Assembly (NCBI RefSeq): GCF_013371495.1
Contig: NZ_JABWTA010000001.1
Location: 1,906,001 to 1,970,000 of the forward strand
DNA: 64,000 nucleotides
Reading direction: 5' to 3'
Origin: Altererythrobacter lutimaris
GTDB lineage: Bacteria; Pseudomonadota; Alphaproteobacteria; Sphingomonadales; Sphingomonadaceae
Shown here: positions 7,951 to 17,274 of the stretch, in pieces
Numbering within the stretch: the stretch's first letter is position 1
Layout of the letters: each line of letters opens with the position of its first letter
Position numbers and translations under genes: made by a program
The notes under the pieces: model-generated
Databases searched by the model: none
What the model was told of the DNA's origin: nothing
The model's input: the letters and a program-made list of their open reading frames with translations, nothing else

Positions 7951-8601
7951 TCAGCCGACAGCCTGCATATCGCCTTCGCCATCCTCATCCGCAGCTTTGC
8001 GGCGGCGGCGCGGTTTCGGCGCGCTCGCCTCTTCCCCGTCATCATCCGAACCGGCGGAGATGGCTGGCGGTAGAACGCCTGCATCAATCTCGTCCGAAGC
8101 GCTGTCAGCTGCTTCTTGCTCGCGAGGCTTACGACGACTGCCACGACCCTCACCACGCGTACGGCGAGGCTTAGGCGCATCTTCTTCGTCATCCGAACCC
8201 GGCGTACCTTCTACGCCGCGCTCGCCTTCGTCCTGTTGCTGTTCGCGATCATCGCGGCGACCGCGAGAGCGACGATTATTGCGGCGGCGATCATCGCCAT
8301 CGGAATCATCATCGTCATCATCGCCGGACTGGCCGCGCTCTTCCTGACGTTTGGCGCGCGCTTCGTCCTGACGCGCTTTATTGTCAGCGATCACACGGAA
8401 ATAGTGGTCAGCAAACTGCAGATAGTACTCGGCCTGCACCCGGTCGCCATTATGCTGCGCGTCCTGAGCAAGCTTCTTGTACTTGTCGAGCAGCTGAGGC
8501 GCATTGCCCCGTGCCCGGCTGTCAATGCGATTGGCTGAGTTGCCACCGGTCTGATTGCGATTACCGCGACCGCGGCGACGATTATTACGGTTATTGTTCA
8601 A
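7951..8601 (-). CDS. DUF4167 protein, TTG start
   Basis: A 216-residue, highly charged protein. The conserved DUF4167 core (APQLLDKYKKLAQDAQHNGDRVQAEYYLQ) covers about residues 35-75; before it is an Asn/Arg-rich stretch (NNNRNNRRRGRGN) and after it long alternating acidic and basic runs. The family occurs in alphaproteobacteria; its role is unknown, though the composition suggests nucleic acid contact. The start is TTG: AAGGAT sits nine bases before it and the protein then begins with the NNNRNNRR sequence typical of the family, while the in-frame ATG 22 codons earlier has no such support. Confidence 0.8.
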   Translation of the reverse strand: MNNNRNNRRRGRGNRNQTGGNSANRIDSRARGNAPQLLDKYKKLAQDAQHNGDRVQAEYYLQFADHYFRVIADNKARQDEARAKRQEERGQSGDDDDDDSDGDDRRRNNRRSRGRRDDREQQQDEGERGVEGTPGSDDEEDAPKPRRTRGEGRGSRRKPREQEAADSASDEIDAGVLPPAISAGSDDDGEEASAPKPRRRRKAADEDGEGDMQAVG

Positions 8602-8868
8602 GGAAATCTCATCCTTACGTGTCGGCCATGTTTTGGAACGATTTTGGCAATTGCGAGCAAATGCCAATCAGCAACCCTCTGACCAGAAAATCCGTCGGCA
8701 AGCCGGGCGGCGCACGTGAAAGCGCTCTACTCCGCAAACTTCGGCAAGCTTAACCGCTGTGCCCCATTCGATTGTGTTGCGGAACTGAGCGCATCGGTGA
8801 GCTGCAAGGCGTTGACCGATGGGCTTGATTCGGAGGTAGCTTGCTGAAACCCCTTTGCCAAGCCCCGT

Positions 8869-9696
8869 TTACAATTGCCTGAGGATGAGTGCTCTGTCGC
8901 GCCCTGCCAGATCAGTGCGAATTTCCGCTGAAAACCCTGATTTCGCGGCAATTTCTGACACTGACTCCGCCTGATCATGTCCGATTTCGAGAATTATCAC
9001 CGCATCAGGTGTGGTTAATTCGCACAGCTGCGGGATGAGTATTGCGTAGTCGTCGAGACCCTCTGGTCCCGCGAAGAGCGCGTCAGACGGCTCGAAATCG
9101 CGCACATCAGGAGCAAGCTCTGCGTTGTTTGCGACATAGGGCGGGTTGGCGATGATGCAGTCGAAGCGTCCCAGATCATCCGCCCATCCCGCTTCATTCC
9201 AGTCAGCTTTGACGATCCGCGCGCGGGCCTGAACGCCGAGCCGCGCCGCGTTCTCTGCCGCGATCTGCACCGCATCAAAGCTCGCATCGACCCCGACCCC
9301 TTCAAGACCTTCTCGCTCTGCAATTATTGTGAGAAGCAATGCACCAGAGCCTGTTCCAAGATCGAGAACCCGCCCCGTTTCCGGCGCGACCTCAAGCGCT
9401 GCGTCCACTACGGTCTCGCTGTCAGGCCGCGGGATCAACACACCGGGCGCGACGAGAAAATCGCGGCCAAAGAAATCGGCTTGTCCGGTGATGTAAGCGA
9501 CAGGCTCATGCCGCGCGCGGCGCTCGGCCAATGCAGCAAAGCTTTGTGGGACCGGGTCCGCCATACTGCGCAGCAACATGGACGAGCGGTCCGTCCCCAG
9601 CGCATGCGCCATCAGCAATTCCGCATCGAGCCGCGCTGTATCGGACGTTTCAGCGAGGCGCTCTGCCGCTTGGCGGATGGCCTCGGACACTGTCAT
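8869..9696 (-). CDS. prmC: Peptide chain release factor N5-glutamine methyltransferase
   Basis: Methylates the glutamine of the GGQ motif of release factors. The 275-residue protein has an N-terminal helical domain, the SAM-binding LDLGTGSG motif (residues 112-118) and the substrate-glutamine NPPY motif (184-187). It is directly downstream of prfA, its substrate's gene, with a four-base ATGA overlap, so the two are translationally coupled. The 267 bases between its stop and the DUF4167 gene show no further feature. Confidence 0.95.
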   Translation of the reverse strand: MTVSEAIRQAAERLAETSDTARLDAELLMAHALGTDRSSMLLRSMADPVPQSFAALAERRARHEPVAYITGQADFFGRDFLVAPGVLIPRPDSETVVDAALEVAPETGRVLDLGTGSGALLLTIIAEREGLEGVGVDASFDAVQIAAENAARLGVQARARIVKADWNEAGWADDLGRFDCIIANPPYVANNAELAPDVRDFEPSDALFAGPEGLDDYAILIPQLCELTTPDAVIILEIGHDQAESVSEIAAKSGFSAEIRTDLAGRDRALILRQL

Positions 9697-10760
9697 TCGG
9701 TCATCGCGGCGAGGCGCTTCGCCTCGTCCTCTGCGGTCAGCGCATCGACAAGTTCCCCAAGACCCGGCCCGGCGATGATCTCGTCAAGCTTGTGCAGTGT
9801 GAGGCCAATTCGGTGATCCGTCACGCGGCCTTGCGGGAAATTATAGGTGCGGATGCGTTCGGACCGGTCGCCGGAGCCAACCATCGCCTTACGCGCTTCG
9901 GCTTCCGCGCCTTGGGTTTGCTCACGAAAATGATCATAGATCCGTGTGCGCAGAACTTGCATCGCCTTGGCGCGGTTCTTGATCTGGCTGCGCTCGTCCT
10001 GCTGCTGAACTACAATCCCGGTCGGCAAGTGCGTGATCCGCACCGCGCTATCGGTCGTGTTGACGTGCTGACCGCCCGCACCCGAGGCGCGATAGGTGTC
10101 GATCTTCAAGTCCTGGTCATTGATCTGGACATCGACTTCATCGGGTTCCGGCAGCACAGCAACAGTCGCAGCCGAGGTATGAATGCGCCCGCCGCTTTCC
10201 GTCACAGGCACGCGCTGGACGCGGTGCACGCCGCTTTCAAATTTGAGCTTGGCGAACACGCCTGTCCCGCGCACATTGGCGACGATTTCCTTGAAGCCGC
10301 CAACTTCCGAAGCGTTCATGCTGACAGGCTCGACCTTCCAGCCCTGTTCGGACGCAAACCGCTCATACATGCGGTAAAGATCGCCAGCGAACAGCCCCGC
10401 TTCATCGCCGCCGGTCCCTGCGCGGATCTCCAGCATGGCAGGCTTGTTGTCCGCGCTGTCCTTGGGCAGCATCGCGACCGCAAGTTTGCGCTCAAGGTCA
10501 GGCAGAGCTTCGCGAATATTCGCGAGTTCCTCTTCTGCCATGGCTTTCATCTCAGGATCGGCGAGCATCTCTTCGAGGCCTGCGATCTCTTCGCGCGCTG
10601 CCTTCACTTCGCCGGCAATCTTCGCGACGGGTTCCAACTCGGCATAGTCGCGGCTTGCCCGCACGAACTCATCGCCTTCAAGCGTGCCCGAAGCCATGCG
10701 CGCTTCCAGCTCCGCAAAGCGATGCGCGATTTGATCAAGGCGTTCGGCGGGTATTTGCAT
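9693..10760 (-). CDS. prfA: Peptide chain release factor 1
   Basis: Ends translation at UAA and UAG codons. The 355-residue protein has the PxT stop-codon recognition motif (PVT, residues 185-187, in RVPVTES) that distinguishes RF1 from RF2, and the GGQ peptidyl-tRNA hydrolysis motif at 229-231 ([15 protein letters not shown]). The start codon overlaps the last base of the hisS stop region, and the end overlaps prmC by four bases, giving a tight hisS-prfA-prmC operon. Confidence 0.97.
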   Translation of the reverse strand: MQIPAERLDQIAHRFAELEARMASGTLEGDEFVRASRDYAELEPVAKIAGEVKAAREEIAGLEEMLADPEMKAMAEEELANIREALPDLERKLAVAMLPKDSADNKPAMLEIRAGTGGDEAGLFAGDLYRMYERFASEQGWKVEPVSMNASEVGGFKEIVANVRGTGVFAKLKFESGVHRVQRVPVTESGGRIHTSAATVAVLPEPDEVDVQINDQDLKIDTYRASGAGGQHVNTTDSAVRITHLPTGIVVQQQDERSQIKNRAKAMQVLRTRIYDHFREQTQGAEAEARKAMVGSGDRSERIRTYNFPQGRVTDHRIGLTLHKLDEIIAGPGLGELVDALTAEDEAKRLAAMTE

Positions 10761-12079
10761 TAATCGGCCTGATCTAGCCAGCCACGCATCTTCGCCGCAG
10801 TCTTAGTATCAAACTGGGCCTCATGGAGTACGTCAATATCGGAATATCCTGACCCATCTTCACGCTGCGCCAGCACTCTCATTATCAGGCCTTCGTAGTC
10901 CTTGTGCTGCAAGAGAAGCATTAGCTTCGGCTCCGCTCTTGCCGCCTTTTCAAACCTCTTGGAGCGTTTACCCGAAGCAACAATACTTGCGCCGAAGCAA
11001 TTTTTCCTAAGCTGGGATACGATTTTGATCGGCCAATCGACAGCGCGTTCATTGGATAGCCTATCATCATCAATCAGGATGGCATCTGCTTTCGGCTCTT
11101 CCTTCTCCCCAACCAGCATCGCCAGCCGCTCGATTCCAGCGGCCCAGCCGACCGCTGGCGTAGCCGAACCGCCCAGGCTCTCCATCAGCCCGTCATAGCG
11201 GCCACCGCCGAGGATCGTGCTTTGCGAGCCGAGCTTGCTGGCGGCTTCCGAGCCTTCGTCCGGAATAAACTCAAACGCGGTGTGCCGATAATAGTCGAGC
11301 CCGCGCACAAGGCTTTCCGCGCGGCTCCATTTCACATCCGCCGCATCCAAGCCCGACGTCACCGCCTCAAAAAAAGCTTTCGCTTCATCGGTCAAGAAAT
11401 CATCGATCTTCGGCGCTTCGGCGACAAACTTGCGGTCGCGCGGGTCCTTGGAATCCAGAATCCGTAGCGGGTTCTTCTCGAGCCGTTCCTGAGAATCTTC
11501 GGACAGCTCGCCTTTCACTGCGCGGAAGTATTCCACCAATTCCGCACGCCAGTTCTCCCGGCTGTCCGCATCGCCGAGCGTATTGAGGTGCAGCGTCACA
11601 CCTTCAATCCCGAGCTCTTTCAAGAGCTGGTCGGCAAAGGCGAGCAACTCGACATCGGCTTGCGGCTCGCCTGCGCCAATGATCTCCGCATCGATCTGGT
11701 GGAACTGGCGATACCGCCCCTTTTGCGGGCGCTCGTAGCGGAACAGAGGCCCGTGCGTCGCGACCTTCAAGGGCGCGTGCTGCTGCCAGCCGCGCTCGAG
11801 GTAAGCGCGCGCAATCCCGGCAGTAAATTCAGGCCGCAAGGTCAGGCTCTCGCCGCCGCGATCCTCGAACGAATACATTTCTTTCGAGACAACGTCTGTC
11901 GTCTCGCCAATAGCGCGACTGAAGACTTCGGTCTTTTCAAACACCGGCATTTCAACCCGCCGGAAGCGGTAGAGCTTACGCACGCGCTCAAACGTCTCGA
12001 CCACAAAGGCGAAGGCCTCTGCGTCAGCGCCGAAGATATCTTGTGTCCCGCGAATGGACTGAGGTGAATTCTTAGCCAT
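10760..12079 (-). CDS. hisS: Histidine-tRNA ligase with a divergent C-terminal domain
   Basis: Charges tRNA-His. The 439-residue protein has class II motif 2 ([19 protein letters not shown], 110-128), the histidine-binding RGLDYYRHT (259-267) and motif 3 (GWAAGIERL, 311-319), all standard. The last ~110 residues, where the anticodon-binding domain belongs, do not read like the usual bacterial version, and the DNA there is much poorer in G+C than the catalytic part. A faint match ([19 protein letters not shown]) suggests a divergent domain of the same fold. The start at 12079 fits the family N terminus ([14 protein letters not shown]); a longer open frame upstream runs antisense to ppa and is discarded. 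Confidence 0.93.
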   Translation of the reverse strand: MAKNSPQSIRGTQDIFGADAEAFAFVVETFERVRKLYRFRRVEMPVFEKTEVFSRAIGETTDVVSKEMYSFEDRGGESLTLRPEFTAGIARAYLERGWQQHAPLKVATHGPLFRYERPQKGRYRQFHQIDAEIIGAGEPQADVELLAFADQLLKELGIEGVTLHLNTLGDADSRENWRAELVEYFRAVKGELSEDSQERLEKNPLRILDSKDPRDRKFVAEAPKIDDFLTDEAKAFFEAVTSGLDAADVKWSRAESLVRGLDYYRHTAFEFIPDEGSEAASKLGSQSTILGGGRYDGLMESLGGSATPAVGWAAGIERLAMLVGEKEEPKADAILIDDDRLSNERAVDWPIKIVSQLRKNCFGASIVASGKRSKRFEKAARAEPKLMLLLQHKDYEGLIMRVLAQREDGSGYSDIDVLHEAQFDTKTAAKMRGWLDQAD

Positions 12080-12202
12080 GGGCGCGCGATTACGACCAAG
12101 GAAGGGGTTTCGCAATGCCGCATGCGCGGCTAAGGCGCGCTCCAACACAACCAAGTGCTCGCTTTGGGGAGAGGGAGCGGCACGCAAAGCAAGGCAAAAC
12201 GC

Positions 12203-12730
12203 ATGCGTATCGACAAGATCCCCACCGGCGCAAATCCGCCTGAAGACCTCAACGTCATCATCGAAGTGCCGACCGGCGGTGAGCCTGTAAAATACGAGTT
12301 CGACAAGGATTCGGGCGCTCTGTTTGTCGATCGCATCTTGCACACGCCGATGCGCTATCCGGCCAATTACGGCTTTATCCCGCACACACTCTCGCCCGAT
12401 GGCGACCCGCTGGATGCACTGGTTATTGCACGTAGCCCGTTCATCGCCGGTTGTGTCGTACGCTCGCGACCGATCGGCGTGCTGAACCTGGAAGACGAGC
12501 ATGGCGGCGATGAAAAGCTCATCTGCGTGCCAGTCGACACGACTTTTCCGTATTATTCCGATGTGGGCGAGACGAAGGATTTGCCGTCAATCATCTTCCA
12601 GCAGATCGAGCACTTCTTCACCCACTACAAGGATCTCGAAGCGGAAAAATGGGTGCGCGTCGGCAATTGGGGCGATGCGCAAGAAGCGCGCAAGATAGTG
12701 CTCGAAGCTATCGAGCGCGCGAAAGGTTAA
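12203..12730 (+). CDS. ppa: Inorganic pyrophosphatase
   Basis: Hydrolyses pyrophosphate in the cytoplasm, pulling biosynthetic reactions forward. The 175-residue family I enzyme shows the [14 protein letters not shown] segment, the [11 protein letters not shown] block and the metal-binding [10 protein letters not shown] signature (about residues 65-75). The ATG at 12203 fits the known N terminus ([22 protein letters not shown] begins in the protein); no strong ribosome site was seen. It is divergent from hisS with about 120 bases between and convergent with the following mechanosensitive channel gene. Confidence 0.96.
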   Translation: MRIDKIPTGANPPEDLNVIIEVPTGGEPVKYEFDKDSGALFVDRILHTPMRYPANYGFIPHTLSPDGDPLDALVIARSPFIAGCVVRSRPIGVLNLEDEHGGDEKLICVPVDTTFPYYSDVGETKDLPSIIFQQIEHFFTHYKDLEAEKWVRVGNWGDAQEARKIVLEAIERAKG

Positions 12731-12733
12731 GGC

Positions 12734-14146
12734 TCACTCAACCGGGCGATTTGCATCGAGCAAGTCTTTAGCCTGCCCGGCTTCGCTGAGGCGTTCCTTC
12801 TCAACCATTTCGGTGATTTCGCTCTCCGGCCGGACGTCCTGCTCGACAACCCCCGAAGCAACGGGAGATACAGGTTCAGGCGGCTTATCGTGCGCTGCCA
12901 GCATACCACGTCCAAGTGGTAGTGCTTCACTGCGCGCATCCACACGCAAGCGATAGATTGGTTCAGGCAAGGCATATCCTGCCTGTTCGAGGGCGTCTTT
13001 GACTGCCGCAATCGCAAGGCTGCGCGACTTGTACCAGTCAGCCTGGTCTTGGTTGATCCAAGCCAGAAAGCGAATGCTGATGTTTGAGTCCCCAACATCC
13101 TCGATGCGAGCAACGGCTTCGGGCTCCTTGAGAACAAACGGCAGAGCAGCAAGCGCTTCTGCCCCGATCTGCATTGCGCCGCGCGGGTCATCGTCCGCAT
13201 CGACGCCCAATACAAAATCGAAGCGGCGCTGCGGATTTCGAGTGTAATTAAGGATTACCGCTTTGAAGACTTGACCATTCGGGATGCGCAGATGGTTTCC
13301 GTCTAATGTCATCAGGATCGTGGCGCGGCTGGTGAGTCGGATAACGCGACCTTCATAAGTATCAATCAGGACCCAGTCATTCGCACGGAATGGCTGGCGA
13401 ATGCTCAGCATGAGCGAAGCGATGTAGTTCTCAATCGTATCGCGCATGGCAAAGCTCAGCGCGATCCCGATCACACCCGCGCCGCCAAGCACTGCGCCCA
13501 TTAATGCGCCCGCACCGAGCATGTCCAACGCAATGACCAGTCCGCCGATCACGAACAAGAACCGGATCGCACTTCGAATAAGTTCGGCGAGGAACGCATT
13601 CGGCGCGATGCGGTCCCACAGTCCGGAGAAGCCGGCGATGAGATAGCCAAGGCCGCCAACCACCGCAGCGACGATCCCGGCAACTACAAGCAGCGGGAGC
13701 AAGCTAAGGAAGGCCGAGCTGATCTCAGATAATCGTCCCAGGACAGAGAGATTCTCTTGAACAGACAGGTCGCGCTCAATCGCGTTCTCGACCGTTACAA
13801 CTCCGGTTACCCGTCCCGCGATGTTTGCAGCACGCTGGATAGCCTCAGGGTCTGCTACACTGCCGGAAAGCGAGACGACCCCTTCGTTCACTTCAATCGA
13901 CACATTCTGAAAAGCTGGCAACTCGGCAAAAATGCCGCGGATCCGTTCCGCTATAAGCTCATCATCACCTTCATCAGGCAGCGTCTCGATTACTTGCTCA
14001 ACTGCAGGTTCGCCTTGCGGTGGAGCCGCTTCAGAAACAACAGGGACGAGAGCATGCGCGGGAAGGCTTGGCATCATCAGCGCCAGCACAACGATGAACG
14101 CGAAACAAGGGCATAAAAATCGTGTCAGACGATGGGCCAAAACCAC
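12734..14146 (-). CDS. MscS-family mechanosensitive channel with N-terminal BON domain
   Basis: A 470-residue inner membrane channel expected to release solutes under osmotic downshift. It begins with a signal-like helix ending SLPAHALVP, followed by a BON domain (about residues 58-125, with VSIEVNEGVVSLSGSV), which in other proteins contacts lipids or the envelope. Then come three transmembrane helices, the pore-lining GAVLGGAGVIGIALSFAMRD segment and the MscS beta domain (QPFRANDWVLIDTYEGRV). The C-terminal ~60 residues are acidic and probably disordered. The BON fusion is seen in a minority of MscS proteins; function beyond gating is inference. Confidence 0.88.
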   Translation of the reverse strand: MVLAHRLTRFLCPCFAFIVVLALMMPSLPAHALVPVVSEAAPPQGEPAVEQVIETLPDEGDDELIAERIRGIFAELPAFQNVSIEVNEGVVSLSGSVADPEAIQRAANIAGRVTGVVTVENAIERDLSVQENLSVLGRLSEISSAFLSLLPLLVVAGIVAAVVGGLGYLIAGFSGLWDRIAPNAFLAELIRSAIRFLFVIGGLVIALDMLGAGALMGAVLGGAGVIGIALSFAMRDTIENYIASLMLSIRQPFRANDWVLIDTYEGRVIRLTSRATILMTLDGNHLRIPNGQVFKAVILNYTRNPQRRFDFVLGVDADDDPRGAMQIGAEALAALPFVLKEPEAVARIEDVGDSNISIRFLAWINQDQADWYKSRSLAIAAVKDALEQAGYALPEPIYRLRVDARSEALPLGRGMLAAHDKPPEPVSPVASGVVEQDVRPESEITEMVEKERLSEAGQAKDLLDANRPVE

Positions 14147-14230
14147 GCTCTCCCTTACTTTCGCAAGGCTAGCGCAAGGCGCTTAGCGAGCCAAGCGATG
14201 CGATATCGGGAAAAAAGTTGTGAAGCGCGA

Positions 14231-14617
14231 TCAGCCCGCGCTGAAGATCAGCTTGAAAACGCCGGTCAGAACGAGCGGCAGCATGATTGCCATCACCCAA
14301 AGCCAGGTGATGTCGCGCCGGAATGCCGGGCGCATCGCTTCGTCGGCTGCTTCGGCATCGGATAGGCCCATCCAGCGACGCTCGAACCAGCGGCACGCCG
14401 GAATGATGCCCGCAACGAGCACAACCAGAGCGATGTAAGGAAGGATGGAAGAGAAGCCGTCTTTCAAGGCCTGGACAGTCACGAAAATCTGAAGCGCTGT
14501 ATAAACGAGCAAGGCGTAAGCGACATGATCGCTCATCGATTTGCGCCAGTCGAGGCCACGTGGCGTCGCCGTTTGCACCTGCGCCTTTGCGCGCGATGAA
14601 TATTGGTTCTTTGTCAC
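14231..14617 (-). CDS. Small membrane protein of unknown function, GTG start
   Basis: A 128-residue protein with three hydrophobic helices (HVAYALLVYTALQIFVTV, SSILPYIALVVLVAGIIP and ITWLWVMAIMLPLVLTGVF) and a charged loop with WFERRWMGLSDAEAADEA. I do not recognise a family. The GTG at 14617 is chosen because GGAGAGG lies just upstream; the ATG 27 codons later has no ribosome site, and the longer frame upstream overlaps the lptB region on the other strand. Confidence 0.6.
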   Translation of the reverse strand: MTKNQYSSRAKAQVQTATPRGLDWRKSMSDHVAYALLVYTALQIFVTVQALKDGFSSILPYIALVVLVAGIIPACRWFERRWMGLSDAEAADEAMRPAFRRDITWLWVMAIMLPLVLTGVFKLIFSAG

Positions 14618-14774
14618 ACAGCCTCTCCGCTGCTTGTTCTTCCCGATTCGGAGTATCCCAGAGGATAGCGAATGTTGCAAGTTTGCTAACCATAGCGGCG
14701 CGCCAGCTGCTCCCCAGCTGCTTACATGCATAAATCCTGCCAAATGAGAGCAAATGGGGGTTTTCTGCGCGAGA

Positions 14775-15575
14775 ATGGCTGCTACACCGCTGCTCATGAG
14801 CGAAAGCGACACTCTGGAAGCTGCTACAATCGATGCGACTGCTCCGCTGCCCAATGGCGGCCTGGAAGTCATTTCGATCGCCAAGAGTTACGACAAGCGG
14901 TCGATCCTAACGGACATCTCTCTCACTGTTGGCAAGGGCGAAGTCCTCGGGCTACTCGGGCCAAACGGTGCAGGCAAAACGACGTGCTTCTATTCCATCA
15001 TGGGTCTCGTGAAGCCCGATGCAGGCCGCATCCTGATGGATGGCGAGGATGTGACGCATCTGCCGATGTATCGCCGCGCGATCCTGGGGCTTGGCTATCT
15101 GCCGCAGGAAACCAGTATTTTTCGCGGAATGACGGTCGAGCAGAACATCAATTGCGTGCTCGAAATGGTCGAGCCCGATGCAGAAACCCGTGCCGCCGAG
15201 CTGGAGCGGCTGCTTGAAGAGTTTCACATAGAGCATTTGCGTGATAGCCCTGCGATGGCGCTGTCGGGCGGCGAGCGGCGCCGCTGCGAGATCGCTCGGG
15301 CGCTGGCAGCCAAGCCCTCGATCATGCTGCTGGATGAACCTTTCGCTGGCATCGACCCGCTCTCGATCAGCGATATTCGCGACCTGGTGAAGGACCTCAA
15401 GGAACGCGGCATCGGCGTGCTTATCACCGACCACAATGTGCGCGAGACCCTCGATATCGTAGACCGCGCTTGCATTATATATGGCGGCCAGGTGCTGTTC
15501 GCGGGCACGCCGCAAGATCTGGTTGCGGATGAGAATGTGAAGCGGCTGTATCTGGGAGAGAGCTTCACGCTCTGA
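14775..15575 (+). CDS. lptB: LPS export ABC transporter ATP-binding protein
   Basis: ATPase of the LptB2FG complex that extracts lipopolysaccharide from the inner membrane. It carries Walker A (GPNGAGKT), the Q loop (LPQETSIF), the ABC signature (LSGGERRR) and Walker B (IMLLDEPFAGID), and the C-terminal LYLGESF typical of LptB. The N terminus has about 30 poorly conserved residues before GLEVISIAKSYDKR, so the start could be 14754, 14775 or 14796; none has a strong ribosome site. It is followed by rpoN after 11 bases, an order conserved in proteobacteria. lptA and lptC are not next to it here. Confidence 0.94.
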   Translation: MAATPLLMSESDTLEAATIDATAPLPNGGLEVISIAKSYDKRSILTDISLTVGKGEVLGLLGPNGAGKTTCFYSIMGLVKPDAGRILMDGEDVTHLPMYRRAILGLGYLPQETSIFRGMTVEQNINCVLEMVEPDAETRAAELERLLEEFHIEHLRDSPAMALSGGERRRCEIARALAAKPSIMLLDEPFAGIDPLSISDIRDLVKDLKERGIGVLITDHNVRETLDIVDRACIIYGGQVLFAGTPQDLVADENVKRLYLGESFTL

Positions 15576-15586
15576 CGGTTTTTCCC

Positions 15587-17095
15587 ATGGCGCTTGGACC
15601 AAGACTGGATCTCCGCCAATCGCAGAGCTTGGTGATGACGCCGCAGCTGCAGCAGGCGATCAAGCTGCTGGCAGCCTCCAATCTGGAAATCGAAGCCTTT
15701 ATCGGAGAAGCGTTGGAAGCGAACCCGCTCCTCGAAGCGGGCGAAGTTGCACGCGAAGCCACGCCAACCGAAGGCGAGCCTGACGATGTGCCGCGCGAGG
15801 AGTTCACTGCAGACCAGCTGATCGCGCAAGGTCAGGGCGAAGCCGAGGCTCCGCTCGATATCGATAGCGACGCGATCGATCGCGACGTTGACACCGGCGA
15901 TGCCGGCACAGGCTTTGATGAAAGCGGCGATTGGGCGGCGTCGGGCGCGAGTTATTCGCTCGATGATGATCTTTCGCCGCTCGACCGGGCGACCAGCGAG
16001 CTGTCCCTGGCGGACCATCTTGAAGCGCAAATCGGTGCAGTCACTCAAAGCGCCGCAGAGCTGTTCATTGCGCGCCATCTTATCGGATTGCTCGACGAAG
16101 CCGGATATCTGGCGTTTGATCTGCGCGATATCGCCGCTGATCTCGGGGTCGACAGGCAGGATGTCAAAGCAGCATTGAAGCGCGTCCAGTCGCTTGACCC
16201 AAGCGGCGTCGGGGCGCGCACTCTTTCCGAATGCCTGGAAATCCAGGCACGCGAAGCGGACCGCTATGACCCGTGCATGCAGAAGCTCATCGCTAACCTC
16301 GATTTGCTGGCGCGCGGAGATATCGCTCGATTGAAACGCATGTGCCAGGTCGATGATGAAGACTTTGCTGATATGCTGAGCGAATTGCGCGGCTATGATC
16401 CCAAGCCTGGCCTTGCCCTTGGTTCATCCACCGTCGGCTCGGTGGTGCCTGACGTGCTTGTCAAATCGAACGCTGCGGGAAGCTGGGACATTTCGCTCAA
16501 CGAAGCGACCTTGCCGCGCCTCATCGTCAACCGAACATATTATGTAGAGCTTCGCGACGGTTCGCCCGACAAGGACGCGCATAACTGGCTGCGCGAAAAA
16601 CTCTCGGATGCAAACTGGCTGATCAAGGCATTGGACCAGCGCCAGAAGACAATCCTCAAGACTGCGTCAGAAATCGTCAAACGTCAGGACGGTTTCTTTC
16701 GCAAAGGCGTATCCGAACTCAAACCGCTTACCTTGCGTGAAGTCGCAGATAGCATCGACATGCATGAATCGACCGTTAGCCGCGTCACCAGCAACAAATA
16801 TCTCGATTGCGAGCGCGGCTGCTTTGAACTGAAATACTTCTTTACAAGCGGTGTCGCGCGGATCGGCGGTTCAGGCGATGGCGAAGGCGCATCAAGCGAA
16901 GCAATCAAGTCCCGCATTAAGGCGTTGATCGATGGAGAGGACCCTAAAAAAGTCCTGTCGGATGCCAAACTGGTCGAACTTCTTAACGAAGAAGGGTTCG
17001 ATCTGGCACGGCGCACAGTGGCCAAATACCGCGAGGCTATAAGCATAGGCTCAAGCGCGCAGCGCCGCCGGCAGAAGAAGCTCGCCGCGCTTTAG
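15587..17095 (+). CDS. rpoN: RNA polymerase sigma-54 factor
   Basis: The 502-residue alternative sigma factor that recognises -24/-12 promoters with enhancer-binding activators. Region I (RLDLRQSQSLVMTPQLQQAIKLL, starting near residue 5) interacts with activators, an acidic region II covers about 55-130, and the C-terminal RpoN box (ARRTVAKYRE, near residue 475-485) contacts the -24 element. In many proteobacteria hpf and ptsN follow; here the next gene is ctrA, so those genes must be elsewhere or absent. Confidence 0.96.
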   Translation: MALGPRLDLRQSQSLVMTPQLQQAIKLLAASNLEIEAFIGEALEANPLLEAGEVAREATPTEGEPDDVPREEFTADQLIAQGQGEAEAPLDIDSDAIDRDVDTGDAGTGFDESGDWAASGASYSLDDDLSPLDRATSELSLADHLEAQIGAVTQSAAELFIARHLIGLLDEAGYLAFDLRDIAADLGVDRQDVKAALKRVQSLDPSGVGARTLSECLEIQAREADRYDPCMQKLIANLDLLARGDIARLKRMCQVDDEDFADMLSELRGYDPKPGLALGSSTVGSVVPDVLVKSNAAGSWDISLNEATLPRLIVNRTYYVELRDGSPDKDAHNWLREKLSDANWLIKALDQRQKTILKTASEIVKRQDGFFRKGVSELKPLTLREVADSIDMHESTVSRVTSNKYLDCERGCFELKYFFTSGVARIGGSGDGEGASSEAIKSRIKALIDGEDPKKVLSDAKLVELLNEEGFDLARRTVAKYREAISIGSSAQRRRQKKLAAL

Positions 17096-17143
17096 TCTCC
17101 GTAGCCTCGCGTATTGTCAGGCTTTACGTGGTGTTGCCAAAAA

Positions 17144-17213
17144 GACTCGCAGTTAAATCGGCTTAACCTTTCACGGGTTGTTAACCTTTTCCGTTCAGAC
17201 CTCGTGTGGTTAA
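17144..17213 (+). promoter_or_regulatory. ctrA promoter region with clustered TTAA motifs and a GANTC site
   Basis: Four TTAA tetrads (17153, 17163, 17181, 17210) fall within 61 bases of G+C-rich DNA, two of them as TTAACC, the CtrA half-site. A GACTC (17144-17148) matches the GANTC methylation site of CcrM. In Caulobacter, ctrA is autoregulated by CtrA and timed by GANTC methylation. Here the first two TTAA are six bases apart rather than the classic seven. Assignment is by motif only. Confidence 0.5.
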
Positions 17214-17274
17214 TACAGGTCAATCTCTCTTGACGAGGGGTTACCGCGAACAGGGGCTAAAGGGGGACCAACCC

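Noticed and set aside
9531..10763. A 410-codon open frame on the plus strand
   Set aside because: It is antisense to prfA and the end of prmC, whose motifs are intact; no ribosome site or family features.
10760..12502. HisRS with 141 extra N-terminal residues
   Set aside because: The extra part is antisense to ppa and the known HisRS N terminus starts at 12079.
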